Notes: generated by a model not told the origin, from the sequence alone. A DNA stretch of 64,000 bases from Ardenticatenaceae bacterium (GCA_020634395.1 JACKBU010000003.1:124001-188000), one strand, 5' to 3'. Shown: positions 7,842-17,039, counted from the stretch's first letter. Translations and numbers: made by a program.

Positions 7842-9413
7842 CTACCAGCGGCTGCTGTCGAAGCGCCAGTAATGATCGCCGACGGGCTGGAAGGCGGGGT
7901 GGCGTACCAGTTCGGCAAAAACCGGCCCCGGTGGTAAACGACGCAGCATGTTGATGGCGCTGTAGAGTGTTTTGGCGTGGACAGTGTTTTGCGGGTTCAA
8001 GTTGGCTAATTCCGGAAAAATTTCGCCCAGCAGCGAGGCTACCGAACGGTCATTGGCTTCGGCGCGCCGCCACAGGGCGTCGATGGCGGCTACCACGTCG
8101 GTACCGACGATGAGCAAGTCGTCATAGCCGCAGCCGACGGCGCGGCGCATGAGTTCGAATTTGATGCGGTTGTCTACGGCCGTTGCCAGACGCACCCACT
8201 CGCGCTGTGCCCGCCGCCGATCAAACCCAATCAGCAAAACGCCCGGTTTCGGCCCTGGCGACAGATGGACAAACCCGCCGATGGGAATTTCATTCTTTTC
8301 ATACCAGTCGCCCAGGCCGTACACGTACCGATGCTCTTGCACGACCCACCCGACAATTTCTTCGTCGGTTTCGTCGTCGATCAACACAACGCGCTGGTGG
8401 GGAGAACTGCTGGGCGGGAACAACGGCCGTATCCGCGAACTCAGCGGCAGCGTCCCGGCATGCCGGTGCGGATACATCAGCGTAAACACCACCGGCTGCG
8501 CCGTCGGCGGCGCAGGAATATTGGACCATTCGTCATCCAACTCCCGCTCCAACAACATCAGCTGGGGGCTGAGCATCGCCCGATCGTACGACGGGGCGGT
8601 GTTGATCAGCCGCTCCGGCACGTTCTTCACACCATCGGGTTCCAACCGCTTCAGGAACCACAAGACCTGGCCTTTAGGCGCCACTTCGTCAAACCGTTTG
8701 TCGTTTAACAGGGCGTAGTTTAACGAAAATGCCTGAGTAGCCGGATCAACGGCCGGATCCATGTCCAGATGCGGCAAAATCTCATCGGTGCGCAGCGGGC
8801 CGCCCTCATTCACTTCCAGAATGGCTTCGGAGAGGTGCAGATGGCCAACGTTCACGTCAACCATAAGCGCCTTGACAAACCACTCGATGCCCAGGCGGAC
8901 AAACTCGGCGCGTTCGTTGAGCACGGCCGTTACCCTGTCCGCCACCGTTTCACCATACTGGGTCTGTAGCTCATTCACATCTACCTGGTCAAAGGCATCG
9001 GTGATACTGCCGTTATCCAGGTTCAAGTCGTGGTCTATGGGCAGTTCGCTGGCGAACTCCCGCGTTTTGCCTTTGATCTCCACGGCGATGACGTTGAACT
9101 TGCCGTAGCTGGGGTTATAACCGGGGCGAATGCCCGTCACTTTGCCGTGGGCAAACTTTAGGACCGGGAAAACCAGTTCGTCGCCCACGGCGAAGCCGGC
9201 CTTGGGCTGGTAAACAAGGCGATCGGTCATTAGCCGCTCGATGCGCGTCTTTTCCTCGGCCACCCGGTGGGCAATGATGACCCGGGCAATCTGTTCGACG
9301 GTCTGTGGCTTTTCGACTTCCAGGAAGTGATTATAAATCTGCTCGACGTCAGATTCCGTCAAAGTAAAAGCGGACCCCCAGTAGTCCGGATTTTGTGTTT
9401 GGGGTTGTATCAC
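7842..9413 (-). CDS. Hypothetical protein, about 523 aa
   Basis: A long cytosolic-looking protein I cannot assign. The N-terminal 90 residues look like a winged-helix pair (ESDVEQIYNHFLEVEKPQTVEQIARVII), followed by a small beta-barrel-like part (GDELVFPVLKFAHGKVTGI). There is a second similar module around SEAILEVNEGGPLRTDEILPHLDM, and a C-terminal block with GRDRRRAQREW-like basic residues. The repeated helix-turn-helix style modules suggest a DNA- or RNA-linked role, which is inference. I chose GTG at 9413 over TTG at 9431 because CAGGAG sits 6 bases upstream of it. An extended -10 promoter lies about 50 bases upstream. Confidence 0.72.
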   Translation of the reverse strand: MIQPQTQNPDYWGSAFTLTESDVEQIYNHFLEVEKPQTVEQIARVIIAHRVAEEKTRIERLMTDRLVYQPKAGFAVGDELVFPVLKFAHGKVTGIRPGYNPSYGKFNVIAVEIKGKTREFASELPIDHDLNLDNGSITDAFDQVDVNELQTQYGETVADRVTAVLNERAEFVRLGIEWFVKALMVDVNVGHLHLSEAILEVNEGGPLRTDEILPHLDMDPAVDPATQAFSLNYALLNDKRFDEVAPKGQVLWFLKRLEPDGVKNVPERLINTAPSYDRAMLSPQLMLLERELDDEWSNIPAPPTAQPVVFTLMYPHRHAGTLPLSSRIRPLFPPSSSPHQRVVLIDDETDEEIVGWVVQEHRYVYGLGDWYEKNEIPIGGFVHLSPGPKPGVLLIGFDRRRAQREWVRLATAVDNRIKFELMRRAVGCGYDDLLIVGTDVVAAIDALWRRAEANDRSVASLLGEIFPELANLNPQNTVHAKTLYSAINMLRRLPPGPVFAELVRHPAFQPVGDHYWRFDSSRW

Positions 9414-9460
9414 AACAAACTCCTGTAACAAGGGGAAAATTTCTTCTCCAAGATGAGAAA

Positions 9461-9470
9461 ATTATACCAA
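9461..9470 (-). promoter_or_regulatory. Extended -10 promoter element for the 7842-9413 gene
   Basis: Minus strand TTGGTATAAT contains a perfect TATAAT with an upstream TG extension. No good -35 is seen. Predicted start of transcription is about 40 bases before the GTG start. Confidence 0.65.
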
Positions 9471-9525
9471 TTGTAGGTTGTAGTTGCCAGTTGAGAGCAG
9501 TTTTAGGCGGGTTGACGGCCGTCTT

Positions 9526-10962
9526 TTACGGGAATGTGGTTGTCGTCCACTGCATGCCATCCACCGCGACGCCATTCACCCGTAGATCCCAGTGGAGGTG
9601 TGGGCCATTGGAAAGGCCGGTACTGCCCCCCAGCCCCAGTGGCTGGCCGGTGGTTACCTTTTCGCCCTCATTCACCAAAATCTCCGACAGATGGAAATAG
9701 GCGGTCATCACGCCCAGGCCGTGATCCAGGATGACGGTGTTGCCGCGCAGTTCCAACTCATTGGCATAAACCACCACGCCGTTAGCCGGGGCCAGAATAG
9801 GCGTGCCAATGCCGCCGGCAAAGTCTACGCCGGTGTGGAAAATCTCGATAGGACCGTCGTTATAGGAACGGCTGTCGCCATACGGCGCCGTCACCACCGT
9901 CGTGGTCACCGGCGCCTGGAACAGGCCGTCCCAGAGCTGCGTGTCGCTGAAACGGGTGTAAATTGTGTCCAGAAACGCGTCTTCATTCTGGCGGAGGGCC
10001 GGGTCCAGCAGGGCGCTAAGTTCTTCGGGGATGGTGATGTACTGGGTGCCGTAGCCGGCCGAAGCTACCGTTACCTTTTGGCTTAAAGGCGGCCAGGGTT
10101 GGCTGCCGGAACCGCCTAGTTCCAGCGTGTACGTCCCTGGCTCGGTGAAAGCGTCCAGGCCCGCCAGAGCCACGTAGCCATCGCCCTGGGGCGCAAAATG
10201 GAGGCTGTGCCCGGCCAGTTGGCCGGTCGGCAGGCCATCCAGCAGGTTTTCGACGTAGACCGAGACGGCGGAACCCTGCTGTAAAGCTGACGGCCGTATA
10301 CGCACATCAACCCACGTCCCCGGCAGCGCCCGATAGGGCTGATCACCGGGAATGCGAAGCCGCTGGCCGGGAAAGACAACGCCCGTATCCAATCCATTGG
10401 CGGCCATCAAATCCTCTACCGACGTCCCCGTGCGGGCAGCTACCAGCGTCAGCGTCTCGCCTGGGGCGACGACTGTGGGTGTGCCGGTCAGTCCAGCAGC
10501 CGCTTCCGATCCGGTGCGGCTGGTAACGGACAATGCCTGGCCCACCGTTAACTCTTGATGGGGATTGATCAGATGGTTTGATCGGGCAACGGCCGTCAAC
10601 GAAGTATTAAAGTCGGCGGCTACTGCGGCCAGTGTATCCCCGGCCTGCACGATATAGGTCGTCTCTACCGGCTGCCCCTCGCGGCCAGGGATGATGAGCG
10701 GCTGGCCAATAGCCAGCAGGGCATCTTCGCCCAGACCGTTGGCCGCCAACAGGTCGCCCACGCTAATGCCATACGTGGTGGCGATAAAGGTCAGGTTTTC
10801 GCCTTCCTGCACGTGATGCACAAAAGGAATCGGCGCTTCGCCGCCGGTAGGCGGGGCCGCCGGTTCGGTCTGGGCCAGGGCGGCCAGAGGCAGCAGACCC
10901 ACAAGCATCACAATCGCCAGCAGAACGCTGACCCCTACTTTTTGCTGGTTGGCTTTTGGCAA
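9526..10962 (-). CDS. Secreted LysM-M23 peptidoglycan endopeptidase
   Basis: A 478-residue exported protein. A signal peptide (about 1-30, ending ALAQTEP) is followed by three LysM modules: HHVQEGENLTFIATTYGIS near 49, YIVQAGDTLAAVAADFN near 103, and TVVAPGETLTLVAARTG near 162. A beta-rich linker follows, then a C-terminal M23 (LytM) domain with zinc-site motifs HTGVDFAG and HLHW. This is the layout of cell-wall hydrolases that cut peptide cross-bridges or activate amidases. Start is TTG, with GAGGAAG 8 bases before it. The DUF192 gene ends three bases upstream, so the pair is coupled. Confidence 0.93.
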   Translation of the reverse strand: MPKANQQKVGVSVLLAIVMLVGLLPLAALAQTEPAAPPTGGEAPIPFVHHVQEGENLTFIATTYGISVGDLLAANGLGEDALLAIGQPLIIPGREGQPVETTYIVQAGDTLAAVAADFNTSLTAVARSNHLINPHQELTVGQALSVTSRTGSEAAAGLTGTPTVVAPGETLTLVAARTGTSVEDLMAANGLDTGVVFPGQRLRIPGDQPYRALPGTWVDVRIRPSALQQGSAVSVYVENLLDGLPTGQLAGHSLHFAPQGDGYVALAGLDAFTEPGTYTLELGGSGSQPWPPLSQKVTVASAGYGTQYITIPEELSALLDPALRQNEDAFLDTIYTRFSDTQLWDGLFQAPVTTTVVTAPYGDSRSYNDGPIEIFHTGVDFAGGIGTPILAPANGVVVYANELELRGNTVILDHGLGVMTAYFHLSEILVNEGEKVTTGQPLGLGGSTGLSNGPHLHWDLRVNGVAVDGMQWTTTTFP

Positions 10963-10965
10963 GCG

Positions 10966-11343
10966 TTACACTTCCTCATCTAAAAATTGCAGGTGATCCC
11001 CGACCTGAACCTGGCCGAGCAGGCTGGGGTGCAGTTCGATGACGTAGCGGGCCGGAGCCTGGGGCACGTAGGAGGGTCGCCAGGGTTTGGCTACAACGGC
11101 ATCGACGACTTCCCCGGCCTCGTTGATCCAGATTACGCCCAGGTCAAAAAAAACGAAGAGCATGTGGATGGCCGTGTTGAAGCGGTTATCGCTTTTTTCT
11201 ACCAGGACCAGCCCATCATCGAGCGACAGGCTGCGCCGGAAGGTGAAGCCGCGCAGTTTGCTGCCGAAGCTGTCGCACCATTTCAGGCGTTTTAGCAAGA
11301 GACGGCCGTTTTCCACATGCCACAGTTGACGATACGTTCTCAT
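10966..11343 (-). CDS. DUF192 family protein
   Basis: A 125-residue protein with the DUF192 pattern: SKLRGFTFRRSLSLDDGLVLV, then TAIHMLFVFFDLGVIWIN, then VVDAVVAKPWRPSYVPQAPARYVIELHPSLL. The family is small, often exported, and of unknown function. Here no signal peptide is obvious. ATG 11343 is used; an in-frame TTG at 11361 would add six residues and has CAGGA touching it, so the start is uncertain. It is followed three bases later by the LysM-M23 gene. Confidence 0.88.
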   Translation of the reverse strand: MRTYRQLWHVENGRLLLKRLKWCDSFGSKLRGFTFRRSLSLDDGLVLVEKSDNRFNTAIHMLFVFFDLGVIWINEAGEVVDAVVAKPWRPSYVPQAPARYVIELHPSLLGQVQVGDHLQFLDEEV

Positions 11344-11384
11344 GGCGGGAAGTATAGACAATCCTGGCAGGCGGGCAAACCGCC

Positions 11385-11948
11385 TCAGCTTTGCGCCTGC
11401 CGCCGCCGGCGTAATTCCTCATAAAGCGCCTGGGCCTGGGGATAGTGAAACGTGTGGGGAATATGCCAGAATTCGGCCAACTGGCGGTTGCCGGTTTGCT
11501 CCTCGTACATGACAGCCTGAATGAACATTTCCAGTTTATCGGCGTCGTGGACCAGATGGGCTTCAGGGGAAACGGCCGTGTGCAGTTCTTCCCACCACGC
11601 CAGCAGCGGCGCGGCAAACGCCACATCAGCCAACATGGTCAACATCGCCTGCCGTTCGACGCTTGTTTTAATGTCCGGCGGCAGGTAAACCCAGGCCGGT
11701 GTGGGAATGTCGCTGGTCAACCCTTCCGGCAGGTCATGCAGGGCAGCCATAGCCAGCGCCTTGCCCAAATCAATCTCCTCCTCAACGAGCGGGGCCAGGA
11801 TAAGGGTGACGTACACCACGCCAAAGCTGTGCGCGGCGACATTTTCGGCCTGGGGCACGCCGCGCTGCACCCAGCCGGTGCGCGGCGTACGTTTAAGCTG
11901 GTTGCCGTGAAGCAAGGTTTCGAGAACGGCCGTTACATCCATAAACAT
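11385..11948 (-). CDS. HD-domain hydrolase (YfbR/HDDC2-like)
   Basis: A 187-residue metal-dependent phosphohydrolase. ENVAAHSFGV supplies the first metal histidine. AALHDLPEGLTSDIPTP supplies the HD pair and the following E/D residues typical of 5'-deoxynucleotidase YfbR-like enzymes. HDADKLEMFIQA supplies the last aspartate. The likely substrate is a (deoxy)nucleoside monophosphate. ATG 11948 and ATG 11942 are both usable behind AGGAAGGAA. It heads the HD-DUF192-M23 run read leftward. Confidence 0.88.
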   Translation of the reverse strand: MFMDVTAVLETLLHGNQLKRTPRTGWVQRGVPQAENVAAHSFGVVYVTLILAPLVEEEIDLGKALAMAALHDLPEGLTSDIPTPAWVYLPPDIKTSVERQAMLTMLADVAFAAPLLAWWEELHTAVSPEAHLVHDADKLEMFIQAVMYEEQTGNRQLAEFWHIPHTFHYPQAQALYEELRRRRQAQS

Positions 11949-11989
11949 TTCCTTCCTATTTGCGGATCTTTGGGGCGTGAATCTTGATG

Positions 11990-12043
11990 CGTGAAGCGTG
12001 ATGCGTGATGGCGCGTCTCACGCATCACGCATCACGCCTCACG
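11990..12043. repeat. Hairpin built from GCGTGAT heptamers
   Basis: CGTGAAGCGTGATGCGTGATG at 11990-12010 faces its complement at 12023-12043 with a single mismatch and a 12-base loop. Each arm is itself a run of the 7-base word GCGTGAT. It lies upstream of the HD gene, between it and the 22-base array. Confidence 0.85.
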
Positions 12044-12196
12044 AATTCCGCAAAATTTCCCAAGAGCCGCATTTTTTGCGGGTTATTGTGCCGGATTGCT
12101 CGCGCGCGGGCAATGTTGCGGCCAAAACACCCAATCGCTGCTATAAATGAACGGCCCTGGCGGATTGGATAAGCCTCAACCAACACTGACCGAAAA

Positions 12197-12528
12197 GATC
12201 AGGCTGGGTTTTCGAAAAGATCAGGCTGGGTTTTTGGAAAGATCAAGCTGGGTTTTTGGAAAGATCAGGCTGGGTTTTTGAAAAGATCAAGCTGGGTTTT
12301 TGGAAAGATCAAGTTAATCTGTCACCAAGATCAACGGCAACTCTCTCCCAGATCAACGGGAACTCCCTCACAGATCAACCGGAACTCTCTCCAAGATCAA
12401 CGGGAACTCTCTCACGAATCAAGTTGATCTGTCTCACAGATCAAGCTGATCTTTTTCAGAAATCAAGTTGATATGGCCGCCAAGATCGCGTTGAGTTCTT
12501 CGGAAAGATCAGCGCGGGTTTTTCCCAA
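12197..12528. repeat. 15-unit array with 22-base period anchored on GATC
   Basis: (G/A)ATC starts each unit at 12197, 12219, 12241, 12263, 12285, 12307, 12329, 12351, 12373, 12395, 12417, 12439, 12461, 12484 and 12507: twelve intervals of exactly 22 bases, then two of 23. Units fall into sub-families. Units 1-5 are GATCARGCTGGGTTTTTGG-like, 7-10 are GATCAACGGGAACTCTCTC-like, and 11-13 are ATCAAGTTGATCTGTC-like. Because 22 is not a multiple of 3, the array cannot be a coding repeat. It ends about 75 bases before the start of the lipoprotein gene at 12604. Confidence 0.95.
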
Positions 12529-12603
12529 CGCGGAGCGCCTGACTGCGAGGTGTTCAAATGTCAGATGCATTCAGCGAAAATTGTTATGAACCGAGGTGAC
12601 ACT

Positions 12604-14277
12604 TTGCAACTAAAAACGAAGGGATATGCCTGTTTGCTGTTGATGGTCGTTCTTGTTTTGGCGGGCTGCGGCGCGCCGCCGGCTGTGCTGCCGACGCAGG
12701 CGGCGGTGGCTGTGCTGGCCACGGCCGTTCCCACCCAACCGGCCATCGCCACCAACGCCGCTGCGCCCCCACCGACCGCTGCGCCGGAAAATACGGCCGT
12801 GGCCGAAGCGGAAAGCGCCGGGGAACGGCCGTTGCTGCCGCGCTTCTCCCGCAACACCAACACCGACACCGGCAGCCAGCCAACCGGACTAAACGCGGCG
12901 GCGCCCGGGCCAGACGCCTTCGCTCAGGCCGCTTTTACCCTCAACACCCCCCTGCCTGCGGACCCAACCTCGGCCACCGTCCTGCGCGCCGTGGGGCTGC
13001 CTTTTAACAGCCAACAGGCGCAGAATCTGGCTGCACGCTTCGGTTTTGACGGCCCCGTCTACAGCGAAGTGCTGCCCGATGTTTTGCAGTCTCCGGCCGG
13101 GCTGCCGGCCGACGCCGCCGCGCCGCCCGAACTTACCCCGGCCTTCTTCGCCTTTGATGGGCCGCGCACACTCAATATCGGCCCACAGATCGCCACCTAC
13201 ACCGACAGCCGTGTGCCAGTCGACTACCAGAATCCCGCAGCTTTCGCGCAGGCCGCCCCTATCGCCGAAGCTTTTTTGCAGGCGCAGGGTCTGCTGGATT
13301 TTCCTTATGCGCTGCAAGAGGGCTGGGGGCAGGAAGTGTTTGTGGTAAGGGTGATTGACGGCCGTCCGGCCAGCCAGCCAGAAATCAGCGTCGGCGTGGG
13401 CGGCGGCGGACAGGTCGCCTACGCCAGCTACCAGATGGCCGGTGCGCCGGTCCCCGTGGGCAGTTACCCCCTCATCCCGGCAGAAACGGCCTGGCAGCAG
13501 CTGCAGGCCGGAGTAGACGCCAGCATTATGACCGCGATTACACCCCGCAACGTCGGACCGGCCACAGAACCTGACGGCGGCTTTCAATATTGGCCGCGCC
13601 AGCACCAATCCGGCCCAGACGTGCATTTATACGCCTGGCCCGCCGCCTATCTCCCCGCGGACGGCACCGGCGCACCGCGCATCCAAATGCTCGGCTACAC
13701 CCTGCAGGCCGACGAAGGGACGCTGGCCGCGCTGGCGGAGCAGGTAGGACAAAACGTCCACGTCTGGGGCAGCCTGGATACGGCCGTCAACACGCTGACC
13801 GTCGCCGGGTGGGAGCCGCTGCCGGAGCTAAACCCGCTGTTCAAAAACGGGGTGCTGCAGCGGGTGGATGGGCAGGCGCGCCTGCAAGACGCCCAAACGG
13901 GCGAAACTTTCATTTTGCCCGACGTGCCGGCCGACGTGCCGGACGGCGCGGCGGTGAACGTGTTTGCCTGGGCGGTGCGGGAGGCCGGGCAGCCTTTCCC
14001 GGTGTTGGACTGGGAAGGGATTGACCGGCAGTTAAGCGATGAAGCGGGGGCAGCAGGGGCGGTGGCTTTGGAAGGAGCGGGCGAAACGGCCGTACCTGCC
14101 TATCAGCAAATCACAATTAACCAGGTAGAACTGGCTTATTACCGCCAGACGATGGGCGGCGAAGCCTCGCCCGAAGTCCTGTGGCAGCCGGCCTGGGTGT
14201 TCCACGCCACGGCCGACAACGGCGATGTGCTGACGTTTACCATACAGGCCGTAGATCCGGCCTTCCGTCAGCCCTAA
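12604..14277 (+). CDS. Large lipoprotein of unknown function, 557 aa
   Basis: A membrane-anchored extracytoplasmic protein I cannot assign to a family. A short signal peptide ends in LVLAGC (lipobox), followed by an A/P/T-rich linker to about residue 90. A mixed alpha/beta body follows, with a YASYQMAGAPVPVGSYPLIPAETAW segment that resembles regulatory beta-propeller/YycH-like exported proteins only loosely. The C-terminal part (ITINQVELAYYRQTM...VLWQPAWVFHA) looks like an exported sensor-type domain. TTG 12604 is preferred over earlier in-frame starts, because GAGGTGA lies four to six bases ahead and the signal peptide then has a normal length. Its stop overlaps the convergent CBS gene by four bases. 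Confidence 0.8.
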   Translation: MQLKTKGYACLLLMVVLVLAGCGAPPAVLPTQAAVAVLATAVPTQPAIATNAAAPPPTAAPENTAVAEAESAGERPLLPRFSRNTNTDTGSQPTGLNAAAPGPDAFAQAAFTLNTPLPADPTSATVLRAVGLPFNSQQAQNLAARFGFDGPVYSEVLPDVLQSPAGLPADAAAPPELTPAFFAFDGPRTLNIGPQIATYTDSRVPVDYQNPAAFAQAAPIAEAFLQAQGLLDFPYALQEGWGQEVFVVRVIDGRPASQPEISVGVGGGGQVAYASYQMAGAPVPVGSYPLIPAETAWQQLQAGVDASIMTAITPRNVGPATEPDGGFQYWPRQHQSGPDVHLYAWPAAYLPADGTGAPRIQMLGYTLQADEGTLAALAEQVGQNVHVWGSLDTAVNTLTVAGWEPLPELNPLFKNGVLQRVDGQARLQDAQTGETFILPDVPADVPDGAAVNVFAWAVREAGQPFPVLDWEGIDRQLSDEAGAAGAVALEGAGETAVPAYQQITINQVELAYYRQTMGGEASPEVLWQPAWVFHATADNGDVLTFTIQAVDPAFRQP

Positions 14278-14687
14278 TCCGCCGGTTCGGCGTCCTGGAG
14301 CATGTGGTAGATGAGGTCGCTGGCAGAAATGACGGAGAATGGCCGGAGACGGCCGTTCTCCTCGCGCACGGCCACGACCCGGTGGATCTGCTTCTCCAGG
14401 AGCAAGTTGGCGACCTCCAGCATGGTGGTCTCGGGCGAAACGGTCACGACAACGGCCGTCATCAAATCCGCCACCAACCGGCTCTCCCACGCTTCTGATT
14501 CAATGCAGGCGCGTACCAGATCAAACCGGGAGAGGATGCCCGCCAGATAACCCGCATCGTCCACCACAATCAGGCAGCTCACGTCTTCCCGGACCATTTG
14601 CCGGGCAGCAGACAACAACGTAGTCTCTGGCCGGCAGCTAAAAACCCCATAACGCTTGGATTCCAAAACGGTGCGGCTCCGCTTCAT
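14274..14687 (-). CDS. Tandem CBS-domain protein
   Basis: A 137-residue stand-alone CBS pair (Bateman module) that typically binds adenosine nucleotides and signals energy state. The first CBS runs over about 10-70 (TLLSAARQMVREDVSCLIVVDDAGYLAGILSRFDL, reading the usual V.D..G.l.Giit.rDl pattern). The second spans about 72-130 (MTAVVVTVSPETTML...HRVVAVREENGRL...SVISASDLI). AGGAG is 7 bases ahead of the ATG. No catalytic domain is attached; a partner enzyme is not evident nearby. Confidence 0.92.
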   Translation of the reverse strand: MKRSRTVLESKRYGVFSCRPETTLLSAARQMVREDVSCLIVVDDAGYLAGILSRFDLVRACIESEAWESRLVADLMTAVVVTVSPETTMLEVANLLLEKQIHRVVAVREENGRLRPFSVISASDLIYHMLQDAEPAD

Positions 14688-14775
14688 TGGCTCACTCCTC
14701 TAACGCTAAACCTGCTCTTAAAACAGCCAAACGCATACAGCATATTATAACGGCTTTCCCCCTGCGCCAGATAGC

Positions 14776-14815
14776 AAAAATAAAACGGGTGATGGCTTTC
14801 ACGTCCCATCACCCG
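14776..14815 (-). terminator. Intrinsic terminator of the OppA-like gene
   Basis: A perfect 10-bp stem (CGGGTGATGG with its complement, 14786-14795 and 14806-14815) is followed on the minus strand by TTTTATTTTT at 14785-14776. It lies about 50 bases after the stop of the solute-binding gene. Confidence 0.9.
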
Positions 14816-14863
14816 CTTCACTAAAGCGTTACAGCTTTCTCTTTCGGGAAGGAGGATATTTCC

Positions 14864-16987
14864 CTAATCGAGGCCGTCGTCTAAATCATAAGCGTAATAG
14901 TAACCACCTTCATTGATGTTCGATTGGCCAATGCGATAGAACCAATCTTTCACCCAACGCTGCTCAAAACGGAAGGTCGAAGCCTGCGACAACGTAATCT
15001 GCGGTGCCTCATCATGATGCAGTTGTTGCAGTTCAAAGTAATACTGCTCGCGTTCTTCTGGCGTAGACGCCGAGACACCCGCGTTCACCAGTTCTGTAAA
15101 CTGAGCGATCAGATCCGCAGGCATGTTTTGCCGGCCGGCATACGTACCCACAGTGAACGGCTGCACCCAATTGTGCGGGTCGTGGATGTCTTCTGCCCAC
15201 CCACTGATGGCGATTGGCAGTTGCTTGGCGCGGAAAGAGCGCAGCAGGGTAGGCCACGGCAGCCCAACGATGTCTACCTGGTAGTTGGGGTTAACCGTTG
15301 CCAGGTTGTTCTGCAGGATGGCGCCAATGGTCTGGCGGGTGGTATTGCCTGTGTTAAAGGCAACCTGCACGCGGAAGCCAGTGTCTGGCAAGACACCATC
15401 CCAGGCCTGGGCCAACTCATCGGCGCACTTATCCAGGTCGAATTCGTAGTAGGGGCCATCTTCGTTGTAACCGAGCATGTCACGAATAATGGGGCCGTTG
15501 TTACGCACGCCTTTGCCTAGCTGCACTTCTTCGATGTATGTGTCGTAATCGAAGCAGTAGTTGAAGGCCCGGCGCACGCGGATGTCGGAGAAGAAGTCGG
15601 GTGGCACGCCCTGGCCGTCTAGCTGGCCGCTGCCGATGTAGGGGTTATTCCCCTGGTCATCTGTCGCCACGTCGAAGTTCAGAAAAACGTCGGTACGGGA
15701 GACACTGGGCAGGAGGTCCCATTTGCGCAGCATGCCATCGGGATTGTCAGGATTCGGCGTACATTCGTTGGTGGTGTAGTCGCAGAATTCACCGACAAAA
15801 GGATCGACCTGGGTTTCATTTTCGATGGGGACGTTGACCGAGGATACATCGCCGGCTTGCAGGGCGGCGAAGCGCGTGCCCCACTCGTTGACAATTTTGA
15901 CGATAACGGTCTTGATGCGCGGTTCACCGGAGGGGCCGCCTTCCCACACTGGCATATCGGCGGTGCGCCAGTAGTTGGGGTTGGCAACGAGGGCGTATTC
16001 TTCGCCAGGTGTCCAGTGATCCAGCATGTAAGGGCCGGTGCCGTTGATGATGCTGGTTAATTCGCTGTTTTCGGAGCCGGGCGCGTAATGATCTACCCAG
16101 GTGGCGCAGTCACCATCCCAGGCGCCGTTTTCAATGGCCCATTCGCTGTCCAGGACGTTGCCCCAATACCCGGCGAGGGTGACCAGGAACGGCCCCCAGG
16201 GTTGAGCCAGGTTGAAGGTGACGGTGCCGGCCTCGTCGTCGGCGACGATGGCGGCTTTGACTTGCTCACACACGGCCGTTACCGCATCTGGATCCGCGGC
16301 TGCCAGCGCTTCGATGTCACCGGCCATCCCACACTCCGGATCAATACCTTCCGTAATGTCGTAGCAAGTGTTGTAGCCAAGAATTGGCTCAATCAGCAGC
16401 CACTGCGGGCCGTTAGGGTCTGACTGCAACAAACCCCGCTGGAACGTGTAAGCCACATCATGAGGCTCCAGCGTGCCGCCTTCATGGAAGGTGATGCCTT
16501 TGCGGATATTGAAGGTGTAGGACAGGCCATCTTCCGAAACCAGTCCGTTTTCCTGGCTGGGCACTTCTTTTGCCAGCGCCGGTACTACATCGCTGCTGTT
16601 GCCCTTGTTATAGTAAACCAGCCCTTCCATAACATTTTGGATAACCTGGCCGCTGGCGCTGTCATACGCCAGGTTGGGATCCAGCGTGTCGATGTCCCCA
16701 AAGGTGAGGGCGACGTAGGTGCCGGGTTCGGGCGGGGAGAAGGAAGCTGGTTCGGCCGGGGCCGGCGTGGCGGTGACCACAACTTCCTCGCTGATCACGC
16801 GCGTTACTTCCACGGCCTGTCCTTCCTCTGTGATGGTTTCGGTGATGACGCGGGTGACCTCAACCGGCACTTCCTTGACGACTTCGACAGTTTGCGGCTG
16901 ACAGGCGGCCAAAGCGAGGACAACAATCGTCAGGACAATCAATAAAAGGCCAACTCTGAAGGATGGCAACTGTTTGACTGAGAACAT
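14864..16987 (-). CDS. ABC transporter solute-binding lipoprotein, family 5 (OppA/DppA-like)
   Basis: A 707-residue extracytoplasmic binding protein, probably for peptides or a similar solute. The signal peptide ends LALAAC. A linker has a repeated VEVTRVI element. Then comes the SBP_bac_5 domain, starting FGDIDTLDPNLAYDSASGQVIQNVMEGL, with the ITFHEGGTLEPHDVAYTFQRGL signature. The large inter-lobe body continues to WVQPFTVGTYAGRQNM near the end. Strong GGAGGAG ribosome site. No permease or ATPase genes of the Dpp type are adjacent, so it is an orphan binding protein. It has a clear promoter (17123-17151), a 29-base palindrome in its leader and its own terminator. Confidence 0.94.
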   Translation of the reverse strand: MFSVKQLPSFRVGLLLIVLTIVVLALAACQPQTVEVVKEVPVEVTRVITETITEEGQAVEVTRVISEEVVVTATPAPAEPASFSPPEPGTYVALTFGDIDTLDPNLAYDSASGQVIQNVMEGLVYYNKGNSSDVVPALAKEVPSQENGLVSEDGLSYTFNIRKGITFHEGGTLEPHDVAYTFQRGLLQSDPNGPQWLLIEPILGYNTCYDITEGIDPECGMAGDIEALAAADPDAVTAVCEQVKAAIVADDEAGTVTFNLAQPWGPFLVTLAGYWGNVLDSEWAIENGAWDGDCATWVDHYAPGSENSELTSIINGTGPYMLDHWTPGEEYALVANPNYWRTADMPVWEGGPSGEPRIKTVIVKIVNEWGTRFAALQAGDVSSVNVPIENETQVDPFVGEFCDYTTNECTPNPDNPDGMLRKWDLLPSVSRTDVFLNFDVATDDQGNNPYIGSGQLDGQGVPPDFFSDIRVRRAFNYCFDYDTYIEEVQLGKGVRNNGPIIRDMLGYNEDGPYYEFDLDKCADELAQAWDGVLPDTGFRVQVAFNTGNTTRQTIGAILQNNLATVNPNYQVDIVGLPWPTLLRSFRAKQLPIAISGWAEDIHDPHNWVQPFTVGTYAGRQNMPADLIAQFTELVNAGVSASTPEEREQYYFELQQLHHDEAPQITLSQASTFRFEQRWVKDWFYRIGQSNINEGGYYYAYDLDDGLD

Positions 16988-17039
16988 AAGGTACTCCTCC
17001 TTTGCAAAAATTCTTTTGTTGGGTTTGGTGAAGATTAGG

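Noticed and set aside
12256..12471. A 71-residue open frame across the 22-base array
   Set aside because: The repeat period is not a multiple of three, the translation has no repeat, and there is no ribosome site.
12197..12528. The 22-base array as a CRISPR array
   Set aside because: There are no constant repeats alternating with unique spacers. The units diverge gradually and touch each other, and no cas genes are near.
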